NCBI GenBank assembly: GCA_017615245.1
Contig: JAGAAL010000043.1
Coordinates: 1 to 64,000, forward strand
Source: Bacteroidaceae bacterium
Lineage (GTDB): Bacteria > Bacteroidota > Bacteroidia > Bacteroidales > Bacteroidaceae
DNA length: 64,000 nucleotides
Direction of reading: 5' to 3'
Positions 1 through 8,351 of this stretch are shown here, one piece after another. The notes under the pieces are model-generated. The model saw only the letters and a program-made list of their open reading frames with translations, was not told where the DNA came from and ran no database searches. The position numbers and the translations under genes were made by a program. The first letter of the stretch is position 1. Every line of letters starts with the position of its first letter.

Positions 1-41
1 ATATATTAATTTTTCTTCCTTCATTTTTTTCAAAAACATAA

Positions 42-76
42 ATGTCCAAATGTCCAATGTCCAAAATGTCCAAATC
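42..76. repeat. short TGTCCAAA tandem repeat
   Basis: Four imperfect copies of TGTCCAA(A) follow one another. The stretch lies in the intergenic region before an orphan promoter and resembles other low-complexity words found between genes in this window. No function is evident. Confidence 0.7.
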
Positions 77-119
77 CGTAATGGTTATATTATCAGTCAT
101 GCAAATCTATCAATTATAT

Positions 120-190
120 AATTATTTTCACTTTTTGACGAAAATAATTGCTTAAATATTTGCACAATTCATTTTTATTTCGTAACTTTG
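120..190 (+). promoter_or_regulatory. Bacteroidota-type promoter with upstream inverted repeat (copy A)
   Basis: TTTG at 159-162 and TAACTTTG at 183-190 are 20 bp apart, the standard Bacteroidota -33/-7 geometry. Just upstream, AATTATTTTC (120-129) and GAAAATAATT (140-149) form a perfect 10-bp inverted repeat with a 10-bp spacer, placed like an operator or activator site. Nearly the same block recurs at 42398-42468. The next protein gene starts 390 bp downstream, so the direct product is probably a non-coding or leader RNA. Confidence 0.75.
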
Positions 191-196
191 CAGTGT

Positions 197-470
197 GATT
201 AAGACAGAGGTCTTAAGCAGGGGTAAGATTGCATCTTCTCTGCACGAGTTTCACTCGAAAATCCCACTGCGAATGTTGGCAGCGCCTCAGCATAGCTCAA
301 ACAAGCTTGGCTCTGCATTCGGCTTGCACAACATTTGTCAGCGTAAAAGAAAAGCGGGCAGGCGAGCCTGCATTTGCACCCTCGAAGAGCCTACACTTGC
401 ACAATCCCGGGCAGCGCACGTGCATCCTCCAGAGGCAGTCCTTTTGGTTGATTGGTTAATTGGTTAATCG
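197..470 (+). other. region transcribed from orphan promoter; possible small RNA
   Basis: This stretch follows the promoter at 159-190 and holds no convincing gene, although two overlapping short reading frames of 76-90 codons exist. It contains local hairpins: TTAAGAC/GTCTTAA at 200-217, and AAGAT/ATCTT at about 224-236 closed by GCAG/CTGC. It also carries a repeat core at 286-325 that recurs at 40604-40641. No clear U-tract terminator is visible. It could be a small RNA, a long leader of rarA, or a decayed gene. Confidence 0.35.
286..325. repeat. dispersed intergenic repeat, copy 1
   Basis: The core GCTCAAACAAG followed by CTCTGCATTCG forms an imperfect hairpin. A closely similar copy lies at 40604-40641, also between genes. 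This is a dispersed intergenic repeat of unknown function. Confidence 0.6.
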
Positions 471-486
471 GTTAATTGGTTAATTC
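445..486. repeat. GGTTAATT short tandem repeat
   Basis: About five tandem copies of an 8-bp word close to GGTTAATT lie between the orphan transcript region and the rarA promoter. It is simple-sequence DNA with no visible coding role. Confidence 0.75.
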
Positions 487-551
487 CGCTTTTTTTTCGT
501 ACATTTATCTAAATAATTATGAATTATGCATGATGAATGGTGAATTATTAT

Positions 552-559
552 TAACTTTG
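552..559 (+). promoter_or_regulatory. probable -7 element of rarA
   Basis: TAACTTTG matches the Bacteroidota -7 consensus and lies 20 bp before the rarA ATG. A clear TTTG at the -33 position is not seen, so the call rests on the -7 element and its position. Confidence 0.5.
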
Positions 560-579
560 CAGTTAAAATCGAAATTGAT

Positions 580-1860
580 ATGCAACAGCCCTTGGCAGAA
601 CGGATGCGTCCGCAGACGCTCGACGATTATATAGGACAGAGTCACCTGGTGGGTGAGGGTGCCGTGATACGCCGCATGATTGAACAGAAGCGTGTCGCGT
701 CGTTCATCCTGTGGGGACCTCCGGGGGTGGGTAAGACCACGCTGGCGAATATCATCGCCAAGACGCTGGAGGTGCCGTTCTTCACGCTGAGTGCTGTGAC
801 CAGCGGTGTGAAGGATGTGCGTGAGGTGATCGAGCGTGCCAAGTCGTCGCGTTTCTTCGGTACGGGCAATCCGATCCTCTTCATCGATGAGATTCATCGT
901 TTCTCAAAGAGCCAGCAGGATTCGCTCTTGGGAGCGGTAGAGCAGGGCGTGGTGACGTTGATAGGTGCCACGACAGAGAATCCTTCGTTCGAGGTGATTC
1001 GTCCGCTGCTGAGTCGCTGTCAGGTGTATGTGCTGAATCCGCTGGACAAGGACGACTTGCTGCGTCTGATGGAGCAGGCGTTGCAGAAGGATGTGCTGTT
1101 GAAGGAGCGTAAGATTGAGGTGAAGGAGACGGATGCGCTGTTGCGCTATTCGGGTGGTGATGCTCGCAAGCTGCTGAATATCCTGGAACTGACGACGCAG
1201 GAGTCGGATGTGATTACGGATGATGTGGTGACGAGGTGTCTGCAACAGAATCCGCTTGCCTACGATAAGGACGGCGAGATGCACTACGACCTGATTTCGG
1301 CTTTCATCAAGAGCATCCGTGGCAGCAATCCCGATGCAGCCATCTATTATCTGGCTCGCATGATTGAGGGAGGTGAGCAACCTGAGTTTATTGCCCGCCG
1401 ACTGGTCATCTCGGCCAGCGAGGACATAGGGCTTGCCAATCCGAATGCCCTGCTGTTGGCGAATGCCGCGTTCGATGCCGTGCATAAACTTGGGTGGCCC
1501 GAAGGTCGCATCCCGTTGGCTGAAGCGACGGTGTATCTGGCAACCAGCCCCAAGAGCAATTCTGCCTATATGGCGATCAACGATGCGTTGCGGTATGTGG
1601 AGCAGTCGGGCAATCTGCCTGTTCCGCTTCATCTGCGAAACGCTCCTACGAAACTGATGGAGCAGTTGGGCTATGGGAAGGATTATAAGTATGCGCACGA
1701 CTACGAGGGCCATTTCGTCCGTCAGCAGTTTCTGCCCGACGAGGCAGAGGGTCGGCAGTTCTGGCATGCGCAGGACAATCCGCAGGAGGCGAAGCTCAAG
1801 GAACGGATGGAGAAGCTGTGGGGAGAAGAAGCCCCCACCCAGGGAAAATGTAAAAATTGA
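580..1860 (+). CDS. rarA: replication-associated recombination AAA+ ATPase RarA (MgsA)
   Basis: A 426-residue AAA+ ATPase of the RarA/MgsA/WRNIP1 family, which acts at stalled replication forks alongside clamp-loader-like complexes. The Walker A GPPGVGKTT (about residues 46-54) and Walker B LFIDEIHRF (about 105-113) are intact, and sensor and C-terminal tetramerisation regions follow at normal length. The start follows the -7 element by 20 bp. The last ten or so codons (ending in TQGKCKN) run into AT-rich filler and look like an extended tail. mutS2 follows after 77 bp in the same direction, so the two may be co-transcribed. Identity is secure from the motifs and full length. Confidence 0.95.
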   Translation: MQQPLAERMRPQTLDDYIGQSHLVGEGAVIRRMIEQKRVASFILWGPPGVGKTTLANIIAKTLEVPFFTLSAVTSGVKDVREVIERAKSSRFFGTGNPILFIDEIHRFSKSQQDSLLGAVEQGVVTLIGATTENPSFEVIRPLLSRCQVYVLNPLDKDDLLRLMEQALQKDVLLKERKIEVKETDALLRYSGGDARKLLNILELTTQESDVITDDVVTRCLQQNPLAYDKDGEMHYDLISAFIKSIRGSNPDAAIYYLARMIEGGEQPEFIARRLVISASEDIGLANPNALLLANAAFDAVHKLGWPEGRIPLAEATVYLATSPKSNSAYMAINDALRYVEQSGNLPVPLHLRNAPTKLMEQLGYGKDYKYAHDYEGHFVRQQFLPDEAEGRQFWHAQDNPQEAKLKERMEKLWGEEAPTQGKCKN

Positions 1861-1937
1861 AAAATGAAAAAATGTAAGACAAGGTCAAAGGTCAAAGGTC
1901 TAAAGTCTAACAACTAAAAACTAACAACTAAAAATAG

Positions 1938-4394
1938 GTGATATATCCAGATAATTTTGAAGCGAAGATAGGGTTCGACGTCATTCGAAAGATGTTGAAG
2001 GAGGCATGTCTGTGCCCCTTAGGTGTGGAGCGTGTGGAGGCAATGGAGTTCTCTGCACAATACGAGCAGATTCAAACGGCACTATCGCAGACCTCTGAGT
2101 TTGTGAGGGTGTTGCGTGAGGAGGAGTTTCCCGATCAGCATTTCTTCGATGTGCGTCCGGCTCTGCGCCGCATCAAGATTGCTAATACGTATCTGCTGGT
2201 TGAGGAACTGTTTGACCTGCAACGTTCGCTGGATTCTATCGACCGTATTGTGAAGTTTTTTGCTCGTCGCACAGAAGGTGACGAACAGGCGGTCTATCCT
2301 CAGTTGTCGGCTTTGACGCAAAACATCAAGACGTACCCGAATATCGTGCGACGTATCAGTCAGATTCTCGACAAATACGGCGAGGTGAAAGACTCGGCTA
2401 CCGTAGAACTGATGCGTATCCGTCAGGAGAAACTACACACATCAAACAGCATATCGGGTATGCTCCATCGCATTCTTCGTGAGGCGAAAGGGGAGGGATT
2501 CGTAGAACGCGATGCTGCTCCTGCGATTCGCGACGGACGACTGGTCATCCCTGTGGCACCTGCGATGAAACGCAAAATCAACGGTATCGTACACGATGAG
2601 TCGGATTCTGGCCGAACGGTGTATATCGAACCTGCTGAAGTGGTTGAGGCCAACAATCGCATCCGTGAACTCGAGAGCGAGGAACGTCGCGAGATTGTGC
2701 GCATCCTCATCGTATTCTCTGATTCCATTCGTCCCTATTTGCTCGATATGATTCAGTCGTACGAGTTTCTGGGCGATATCGATTTCATTCGTGCGAAAGC
2801 CAAACTGGCAATCAACACCAATTCTGTGCTGCCTACCGTCGAACCGCGTCAGCAGCTGGATTTCGTGACAGCCATTCATCCGCTGTTGCAGATGTCGTTA
2901 GCCAAACACGGACGTGAGGTTGTGCCGCTCAATATCCGACTGGACGGCAAGCAGCGCATCCTGCTTATTTCAGGCCCTAACGCTGGAGGTAAGTCTGTCT
3001 GTCTGAAGACCGTAGGACTGTTGCAGTATATGCTTCAATGCGGCTTGCTGCTGCCTGTTGATGAGAGTTCGAATGTCGGTATCTTCCAGAATATCTTTAT
3101 CGATATAGGTGACGAGCAGAGCCTCGAGAACGACCTCTCGACCTATTCATCGCATCTGCTCAACATGAAGATGATGATGAAGAACGCGAATTATGCAACC
3201 TTGATTCTCATCGATGAGTTTGGTGGAGGTACGGAGCCGCAGATAGGTGGAGCTATCGCTCAGGCGGTGTTGAAACGTTTCAACGATAAGAAAGCGTTTG
3301 GTGTCATTACGACGCACTATCAGAACCTGAAGGAGTTTGCACAGGATACGGCGGGCATCGTGAATGGTGCGATGCTGTACGACCGTCAGCAGATGCAGCC
3401 GCTGTTCCAACTTCGTATCGGCAACCCGGGCAGTTCGTTTGCAGTTGAAATTGCGCGCAAGATAGGCATCCCCGAAGATGTCATCGCTGAGGCTTCGGAA
3501 CTGGTGGGACAGAACTACATCTCTGCCGACAAGTACCTGCAGGACATCTCGCGCGACAAACGCTATTGGGAAAACAAACGTCAGGAAATCCATCATAAGG
3601 AGAAGAAACTCGAATCGACCATCCAACGCTACGAGGACGAGTTCGACCGTATTCATGCCCAGAAGCATGAGATTATCGCTAAAGCGAAGGCGGAAGCACA
3701 GCAACTGCTGGATAGCTCGAACGCAAAGATAGAACGTACCATCCGCGACATCAAGGAAGCACAGGCGGAGCGTGAGCGCACGAAGCAGGTGCGTGAGAAA
3801 CTCACCCGATTCAAGGATCATGTCGATACGTTCCACAAGACGGATGAAGATAAGCAAAAGAGAACTTCCAAATCCTCCTCGAAGGACAAATCAAGCTCTC
3901 ACCCCGTAAGGGAGAGTGGCTCTTCTGCTACCGAATTGGCGGAAGGCAGTTATGTCAAGATGAAGGGTCAGACTACTATCGGGCGCATTCTGAAACTTAA
4001 CGGACGTGAAGCACTCGTGGCATTCGGATCGATTCAGACGAACGTGAAACTCAACCGTCTCGAACCCTCTCAGGCACCGAAAGCAGAAAACAGAACGGTG
4101 AACATCGTACGTTCTTCGACGCAGGATCAGATACGTGAAACGACCCTGAACTTCACGGGCGAAATCGATGTGCGTGGATTGCGAGGTGATGAGTGCCTCC
4201 AGACTATCGGACTTTTCATCGATGATGCGTTGGTGGCAAGTGCCTCACGTGTTCGTATTCTTCATGGTACAGGTAACGGCATCCTTCGACAGCTCATCCG
4301 TCAGTATCTCAACACCATCCCCGAAGTGACTTCATATCGCGACGAGAATCCTCAGTTTGGGGGCGCAGGTATCACTGTGGTTGATTTGCAATAG
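1938..4394 (+). CDS. mutS2: MutS2 family ATPase/endonuclease
   Basis: An 818-residue MutS2 protein. A central MutS ATPase core has Walker A GPNAGGKS and Walker B LILIDEFGGGTEP, followed by a long charged coiled coil (about residues 520-640). A C-terminal Smr nuclease domain carries DVRGLRGDE and LHGTGNGIL. Family members act on branched DNA or collided ribosomes rather than in classical mismatch repair. The start is a GTG at 1938; an ATG further in would cut the conserved N-terminus. Between the coiled coil and the next beta domain lies a Ser/Lys-rich linker (about 635-665), part of which is encoded by a palindromic element at 3895-3922. Confidence 0.93.
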   Translation: MIYPDNFEAKIGFDVIRKMLKEACLCPLGVERVEAMEFSAQYEQIQTALSQTSEFVRVLREEEFPDQHFFDVRPALRRIKIANTYLLVEELFDLQRSLDSIDRIVKFFARRTEGDEQAVYPQLSALTQNIKTYPNIVRRISQILDKYGEVKDSATVELMRIRQEKLHTSNSISGMLHRILREAKGEGFVERDAAPAIRDGRLVIPVAPAMKRKINGIVHDESDSGRTVYIEPAEVVEANNRIRELESEERREIVRILIVFSDSIRPYLLDMIQSYEFLGDIDFIRAKAKLAINTNSVLPTVEPRQQLDFVTAIHPLLQMSLAKHGREVVPLNIRLDGKQRILLISGPNAGGKSVCLKTVGLLQYMLQCGLLLPVDESSNVGIFQNIFIDIGDEQSLENDLSTYSSHLLNMKMMMKNANYATLILIDEFGGGTEPQIGGAIAQAVLKRFNDKKAFGVITTHYQNLKEFAQDTAGIVNGAMLYDRQQMQPLFQLRIGNPGSSFAVEIARKIGIPEDVIAEASELVGQNYISADKYLQDISRDKRYWENKRQEIHHKEKKLESTIQRYEDEFDRIHAQKHEIIAKAKAEAQQLLDSSNAKIERTIRDIKEAQAERERTKQVREKLTRFKDHVDTFHKTDEDKQKRTSKSSSKDKSSSHPVRESGSSATELAEGSYVKMKGQTTIGRILKLNGREALVAFGSIQTNVKLNRLEPSQAPKAENRTVNIVRSSTQDQIRETTLNFTGEIDVRGLRGDECLQTIGLFIDDALVASASRVRILHGTGNGILRQLIRQYLNTIPEVTSYRDENPQFGGAGITVVDLQ
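3895..3922. repeat. palindromic element inside mutS2 linker
   Basis: CTCTC and GGGAGAG flank ACCCCGTAA, forming a short hairpin-like element that resembles the GC-rich repeats at 12821, 26711 and 63329. It falls in the serine-rich linker of mutS2 and keeps the reading frame. Confidence 0.4.
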
Positions 4395-5232
4395 GACGAT
4401 ACACCCTGATTCCTAACATCGACGTTTGGCGCTGTCCGTAGTCGTAGAAGGTTGAAGGGGCGAGTATCACTTTCATGTTGAGGGATGAGGCATGCATGAG
4501 GTGGAGCTTCCCGTTTTGCCAAACTGCAATTCCTACATGGCTGGTATCAAGACCAGCTTTTTTTGTAATCAGCGACACAATATCACCTGTGTGGATGCAC
4601 GACAGTTCACTCTCAGAGCGGTTCAAGAGCGACTTAGGTATATATCGGTAAGTCTTGCCGTTGCTGGCTTTCTCTTGGGCTGCAATGACTTTCACGAACT
4701 GCGGATTGGCTTTGAGATGTTTATAGAGGGTAGGGTGGACGCTCATGTAGTTGATGTTGAGCCGTTGGGTGGCTGTGAAGGGAAATTTGCCCATATCGAT
4801 TGCTTTCACTAATCCCATCTGCTCGTTATCCTCGCCCCACCAAGTGAAGTAATGCAGACGTGAGGTGTAGTCAGTCAGTTTTCCGCCTCGATAGCGTATG
4901 TTGCGCAGGTTGTTGCAGAACGAACGGAACGAAGTGCTTTTCGACTGATGACACAGATAGAGTGCCAGCACGTTTTCCACGAAGGTGGTGCAATCCAGTT
5001 CGCGCGTATTTATAATAAGGTGTTCCTTATCGCCCACTTCCAACGTATGGCCCACATAAGGCACGCCCAAGAACTGCTTGCCGAAATACAGCATTGCATT
5101 CTCTGGCTTCTCCTTCTGTGCCTGCTTCAGTATCTGCTCAATGCGGATGCTGTCTGCCGCAGCATACTCCACCTGCTGTGCACGAATCGTCATGCACGAA
5201 AACAACAGTACTATGAAATAAATATGTTTCAT
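4372..5232 (-). CDS. DUF1460 family N-acetylmuramoyl-L-alanine amidase-like protein
   Basis: A secreted NlpC/P60-fold protein of the DUF1460 family. I choose the ATG at 5232 because it begins a clean signal peptide (MKHIYFIVLLFSC...AQQ); an upstream in-frame ATG at 5271 would overlap the gene before it. The catalytic Cys is in LDCTTFVEN and the His in DTSHVGIAV, with a further HASS motif. Structurally studied Bacteroides relatives cut peptide cross-links or amide bonds in peptidoglycan. It lies 19 bp after a GH25 muramidase gene, so the pair probably act together on cell wall. Its 3' end overlaps the mutS2 3' end by 23 bp in convergent orientation. Confidence 0.85.
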   Translation of the reverse strand: MKHIYFIVLLFSCMTIRAQQVEYAAADSIRIEQILKQAQKEKPENAMLYFGKQFLGVPYVGHTLEVGDKEHLIINTRELDCTTFVENVLALYLCHQSKSTSFRSFCNNLRNIRYRGGKLTDYTSRLHYFTWWGEDNEQMGLVKAIDMGKFPFTATQRLNINYMSVHPTLYKHLKANPQFVKVIAAQEKASNGKTYRYIPKSLLNRSESELSCIHTGDIVSLITKKAGLDTSHVGIAVWQNGKLHLMHASSLNMKVILAPSTFYDYGQRQTSMLGIRVYRPIANQPQ

Positions 5233-5251
5233 GTTATGATGGGGGAGGAGC

Positions 5252-6073
5252 TTACTTATACAATATCTCACTTAACGTATGCCTACCTACAAACCGGCTT
5301 TGGTCTACATCGCCACGAATGCCGTTGATGCGTCCCTTGCTCGAATACTGCCAAATTATGTAGTCCTCGCCATCTTCCAGATAGGGTTGCTCTTCCGTGT
5401 TGTACATCGCAATCATGAACAAGTAGGGTTTGTAGAAGTCGTTATAGGCAAAGTATTTGTTGTAGAAGTTGCGACCTGTATAGATGACGGGACGGCGTCC
5501 GTATTCCTCTGTCACCAGTTTCAGGAACTCTTGCAGGCGACTATGCATCGTTGCGACAGATACTCCTCCTGTCACTTCCACATCGATGAGAGGTAGCAGG
5601 TCTTGTTTCCGTTTGTCTATCACACGCTTGAAGATGTCAAACTGTCCGGCTGCCGACACACCTGGACGGAAGAAATGATAGCTACCGACTTTGATGCCGT
5701 TTCTGCGAGCTTCCGTCAGGTTATATTCGTAGGTGTCATCGACCATGTAATTCGATTCTGTTGCCTTGATGTACACATACCCCACATCCTTGCTCTTCGA
5801 TACCGCACGCCAGTCAATGCGTCCCTGATAGTGGCTCACATCGATACCATGCAGGTGGTCGCCTTCATCACCAAGCAACCCAATCACTGGCTGCTTCCGC
5901 TTATGCGGTGATGTATCGGGTTTCGCCTTGAATGTGCTTGCAGGTGCATCAGGTTCAGGTGCAGCCACCACTATTACCTCACCTTTCTTCACCCTCTTTT
6001 TCTTGATGGCGAATGTAGGCGAGACAATAAATAGCGATAATAGTATGATGACGATTCGGGTAATATGTCTCAT
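5252..6073 (-). CDS. GH25 muramidase (lysozyme-like)
   Basis: A 273-residue exported glycoside hydrolase family 25 protein. An N-terminal signal/anchor (about residues 1-22) is followed by a Lys- and Pro-rich linker (about 23-65) and the GH25 barrel. The barrel starts at HGIDVSHYQG, with the catalytic DxE at LIDVEV and a YIWQY-type motif near the C-terminus. The family hydrolyses the beta-1,4 bond between MurNAc and GlcNAc. The adjacent DUF1460 gene suggests a small peptidoglycan turnover operon. All catalytic motifs are present. Confidence 0.9.
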   Translation of the reverse strand: MRHITRIVIILLSLFIVSPTFAIKKKRVKKGEVIVVAAPEPDAPASTFKAKPDTSPHKRKQPVIGLLGDEGDHLHGIDVSHYQGRIDWRAVSKSKDVGYVYIKATESNYMVDDTYEYNLTEARRNGIKVGSYHFFRPGVSAAGQFDIFKRVIDKRKQDLLPLIDVEVTGGVSVATMHSRLQEFLKLVTEEYGRRPVIYTGRNFYNKYFAYNDFYKPYLFMIAMYNTEEQPYLEDGEDYIIWQYSSKGRINGIRGDVDQSRFVGRHTLSEILYK

Positions 6074-6090
6074 TGTTTATGTTACTTCTC

Positions 6091-7557
6091 TCACCTCTTC
6101 TTCACAGGATCACATGTCAATCCAACACCTAACTTCTTGAATATCTTGCGATCGACCTCGCTCAGCATTACGGTGCAATGAGCTTGACAACCACGCAGTT
6201 GAGGCAGACTTTCGAGTGCTAAGCGGCAGTTCTCGTCGTGGGGACTGAGCACAGAAAGGGCTACAAGTACCTCATCGGTATGCAGTCGTGGATTGTTTCC
6301 ACCCAAATACTCCGTCTTTGTCTTCTGTATCGGCTCAATCAAGTCTTGCGGAATCAGTTTGAGAGTATGGTCAATACCTGCCAGATGTTTCGTGGCATTG
6401 AGAATCAAAGCTGCACTTGGACCTAACAGCTCACTCTCTTCTGCTGTGATGATGGTGCCGTCGTCCAGTTCGATAGCTGCACATGCTTTGCCTAACGATT
6501 GCTCCTTACGTTCCTTTGCAGCTACGGTGGTCTTTCGATAAGCGCTGTTGATGTTCGCCTGTTTGAACAGCAAGGCAATCTTGCTCACCTCGTTATCGTT
6601 GCCTTCACCATTTGCCAGATGGTTGAGTGCTGTGTAGTAGCGGCGGATGATTTCGTTCTTCGATGCATCCTGACATACCTCATCGTCTGAGATGCAGAAT
6701 CCCACCATATTCACACCCATATCTGTTGGCGACTTATAAGGATTCTGGCCGTAGATGCCTTCGAACAAGGCGTCGAGCACAGGGAATATCTCGATGTCGC
6801 GGTTGTAATTGATGGCAATCTTGCCGTATGCCTCGTAGTGGAACGGGTCGATCATGTTCACATCGTTCAAGTCAGCTGTAGCAGCCTCGTAGGCGATGTT
6901 TACAGGATGCTTCAGCGGCAGGTTCCAAACAGGGAATGTCTCGAACTTTGCATAGCCTGCCTCGATGCCACGCTGATGTTCCTGATATAACTGGCTCAGA
7001 CATACCGCCATCTTACCGCTTCCAGGACCTGGAGCCGTCACGATGACCAAAGGACGGGTTGTCTCTACATAGTCGTTACGGCCGAAACCCTCGTCAGAGT
7101 CAATCAACGCCACGTTCGACGGGTAGCCCTCGATGGTGTAGTGGAAGTAAGAACGGATGCCCATACGTGTCAGCTTGTGACTGAACGCATCAGCCGAACC
7201 TTGACCGTTATAGTGGGTGATGACCACACTGCTTACCAAGAATCCACGCTTCTGGAATTCCTCACGCAAGCGCAGCACGTCCATGTCGTAAGTGATACCT
7301 AAATCGCCACGCACCTTTTGCTTCTCGATATCGACTGCACTAATCACAATCACAATCTCTGCGCTGTCGCTCAGCTGCTGCAACATCTTCAGCTTACTGT
7401 CGGGTTGGAAACCTGGTAACACACGGCTCGCATGGTGATCGTCGAACAACTTACCACCTAATTCCAAGTACAGTTTGTTACCAAACTGGGCAATGCGCTC
7501 CTTGATATGTTCCGATTGTATTTTAACGTATTTCTCGTTATCAAAACCGTATTTCAT
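6091..7557 (-). CDS. DUF1846 domain-containing protein
   Basis: A 488-residue cytosolic protein of the DUF1846 family, typical in length. The N-terminus (YGFDNEKYVKIQSEHI) and the glycine-rich VTAPGPGSGKMAVCLSQ motif are characteristic. The latter looks like a nucleotide-binding loop, but the biochemical role is not established to my knowledge. A promoter -7 element lies at 7600-7607 with a purine-rich ribosome-binding region (AAAGGAAAAA) before the ATG. The muramidase gene follows 17 bp downstream and may be in the same transcript. Confidence 0.88.
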   Translation of the reverse strand: MKYGFDNEKYVKIQSEHIKERIAQFGNKLYLELGGKLFDDHHASRVLPGFQPDSKLKMLQQLSDSAEIVIVISAVDIEKQKVRGDLGITYDMDVLRLREEFQKRGFLVSSVVITHYNGQGSADAFSHKLTRMGIRSYFHYTIEGYPSNVALIDSDEGFGRNDYVETTRPLVIVTAPGPGSGKMAVCLSQLYQEHQRGIEAGYAKFETFPVWNLPLKHPVNIAYEAATADLNDVNMIDPFHYEAYGKIAINYNRDIEIFPVLDALFEGIYGQNPYKSPTDMGVNMVGFCISDDEVCQDASKNEIIRRYYTALNHLANGEGNDNEVSKIALLFKQANINSAYRKTTVAAKERKEQSLGKACAAIELDDGTIITAEESELLGPSAALILNATKHLAGIDHTLKLIPQDLIEPIQKTKTEYLGGNNPRLHTDEVLVALSVLSPHDENCRLALESLPQLRGCQAHCTVMLSEVDRKIFKKLGVGLTCDPVKKR

Positions 7558-7599
7558 CTTTGTTTTTCCTTTCTTATGATGCTTTATGAATACGGGTTA

Positions 7600-7607
7600 C
7601 AAAGTTA
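7600..7607 (-). promoter_or_regulatory. -7 element of the DUF1846 gene
   Basis: On the minus strand this reads TAACTTTG, a perfect Bacteroidota -7 element, 43 bp before the ATG. The -33 position holds only a partial match. Confidence 0.6.
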
Positions 7608-7712
7608 GTCATTCTTTTTTAAAACAACAACCTTTTTTTAAAAAAAGAACGCAAATCCCCAGAATTTTTTCTGAATTTTAATCTCCAATCTTCTATTTTC
7701 AATTTATTTGTC

Positions 7713-7720
7713 TATCTTTG
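7713..7720 (+). promoter_or_regulatory. -7 element of a small conserved gene
   Basis: TATCTTTG lies 20 bp before the ATG at 7741 and fits the Bacteroidota -7 consensus. The -33 element is not clear. Confidence 0.5.
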
Positions 7721-7740
7721 CAACTGAAATCAAACGAACA

Positions 7741-7923
7741 ATGACTCGTCTCGCAGCAAATAGGGTGGTAATCGATGGAGAGCAATTCACGAACCATGTG
7801 GTGGAATTGCAAGATGATATCCTCGTGTGTCATTATCCCCTCATCGAGGAACTACCTCATACCCAGTGGTTGCGTACCCTTGTGATAGAAAAGGGTAGGC
7901 TAACTCATGCGCTTCACTATTAG
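7741..7923 (+). CDS. small hypothetical protein (60 aa)
   Basis: A 60-residue protein starting MTRLAANRVVIDGE. I use the ATG at 7741 rather than one 33 bp upstream because the -7 promoter element TATCTTTG sits between them. The sequence has no signal peptide or membrane segment and looks like a compact beta-rich domain (VVIDGEQFTNHVVEL...). I recall similar short proteins in Bacteroidales but know no function. It runs convergent to yraN and overlaps its stop by 4 bp. Confidence 0.65.
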   Translation: MTRLAANRVVIDGEQFTNHVVELQDDILVCHYPLIEELPHTQWLRTLVIEKGRLTHALHY

Positions 7924-8345
7924 TATTTCCGTTTTTTCTTGTAGCCGTATCCGTAGGCAGGACCAGAGGGGTTGAAGGGCATGTAAGCAATGTCGGGTGT
8001 GAAGTTGATGGTGTAGTCTTGCTCTGAATGGTAGACGATGCCGATAGCATCAATGTGCATCTCCATATCGATGTGGTACATGTTTTGATAGCGGTAGATG
8101 GCACGCACGATGTTGCGGAGTTTTGCATCAGTAATAGCCTGCTCTGGGCGACCTGAGAATTCTGTGACACGACTGCGGGTCTTTACTTCGATGAAATGGA
8201 GCTGGTTGTCTTTCGTGGCTACGATATCCAACTCGCACCCTTTGTGGAGGTTCCAATTACGATGAAGGATTCGGAAACCGTGTTTCATCAAGTAATCGCC
8301 TGCAAGTTCCTCTCCGTTCTGTCCTATTTCCCAAGTAGCACCCAT
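7920..8345 (-). CDS. YraN family (UPF0102) nuclease-like protein
   Basis: A 141-residue YraN/UPF0102 protein with the restriction-endonuclease-like core: GEELAGDYL near the N-terminus, CELDIVA and the FIEVKTR motif with the acidic/Lys residues of the fold. Cellular role remains unclear in the family; DNA processing is suspected from the fold. A tail rich in Tyr, Gly and Lys ends the protein. It is the last gene of the ileS-lspA-DUF4296-yraN set, 6 bp after DUF4296. Confidence 0.9.
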   Translation of the reverse strand: MGATWEIGQNGEELAGDYLMKHGFRILHRNWNLHKGCELDIVATKDNQLHFIEVKTRSRVTEFSGRPEQAITDAKLRNIVRAIYRYQNMYHIDMEMHIDAIGIVYHSEQDYTINFTPDIAYMPFNPSGPAYGYGYKKKRKY

Positions 8346-8351
8346 ACGGTT

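Noticed and set aside
904..1767. 287-codon open frame opposite rarA
   Set aside because: Antisense shadow of a motif-complete AAA+ ATPase gene; composition is unlike a real protein.
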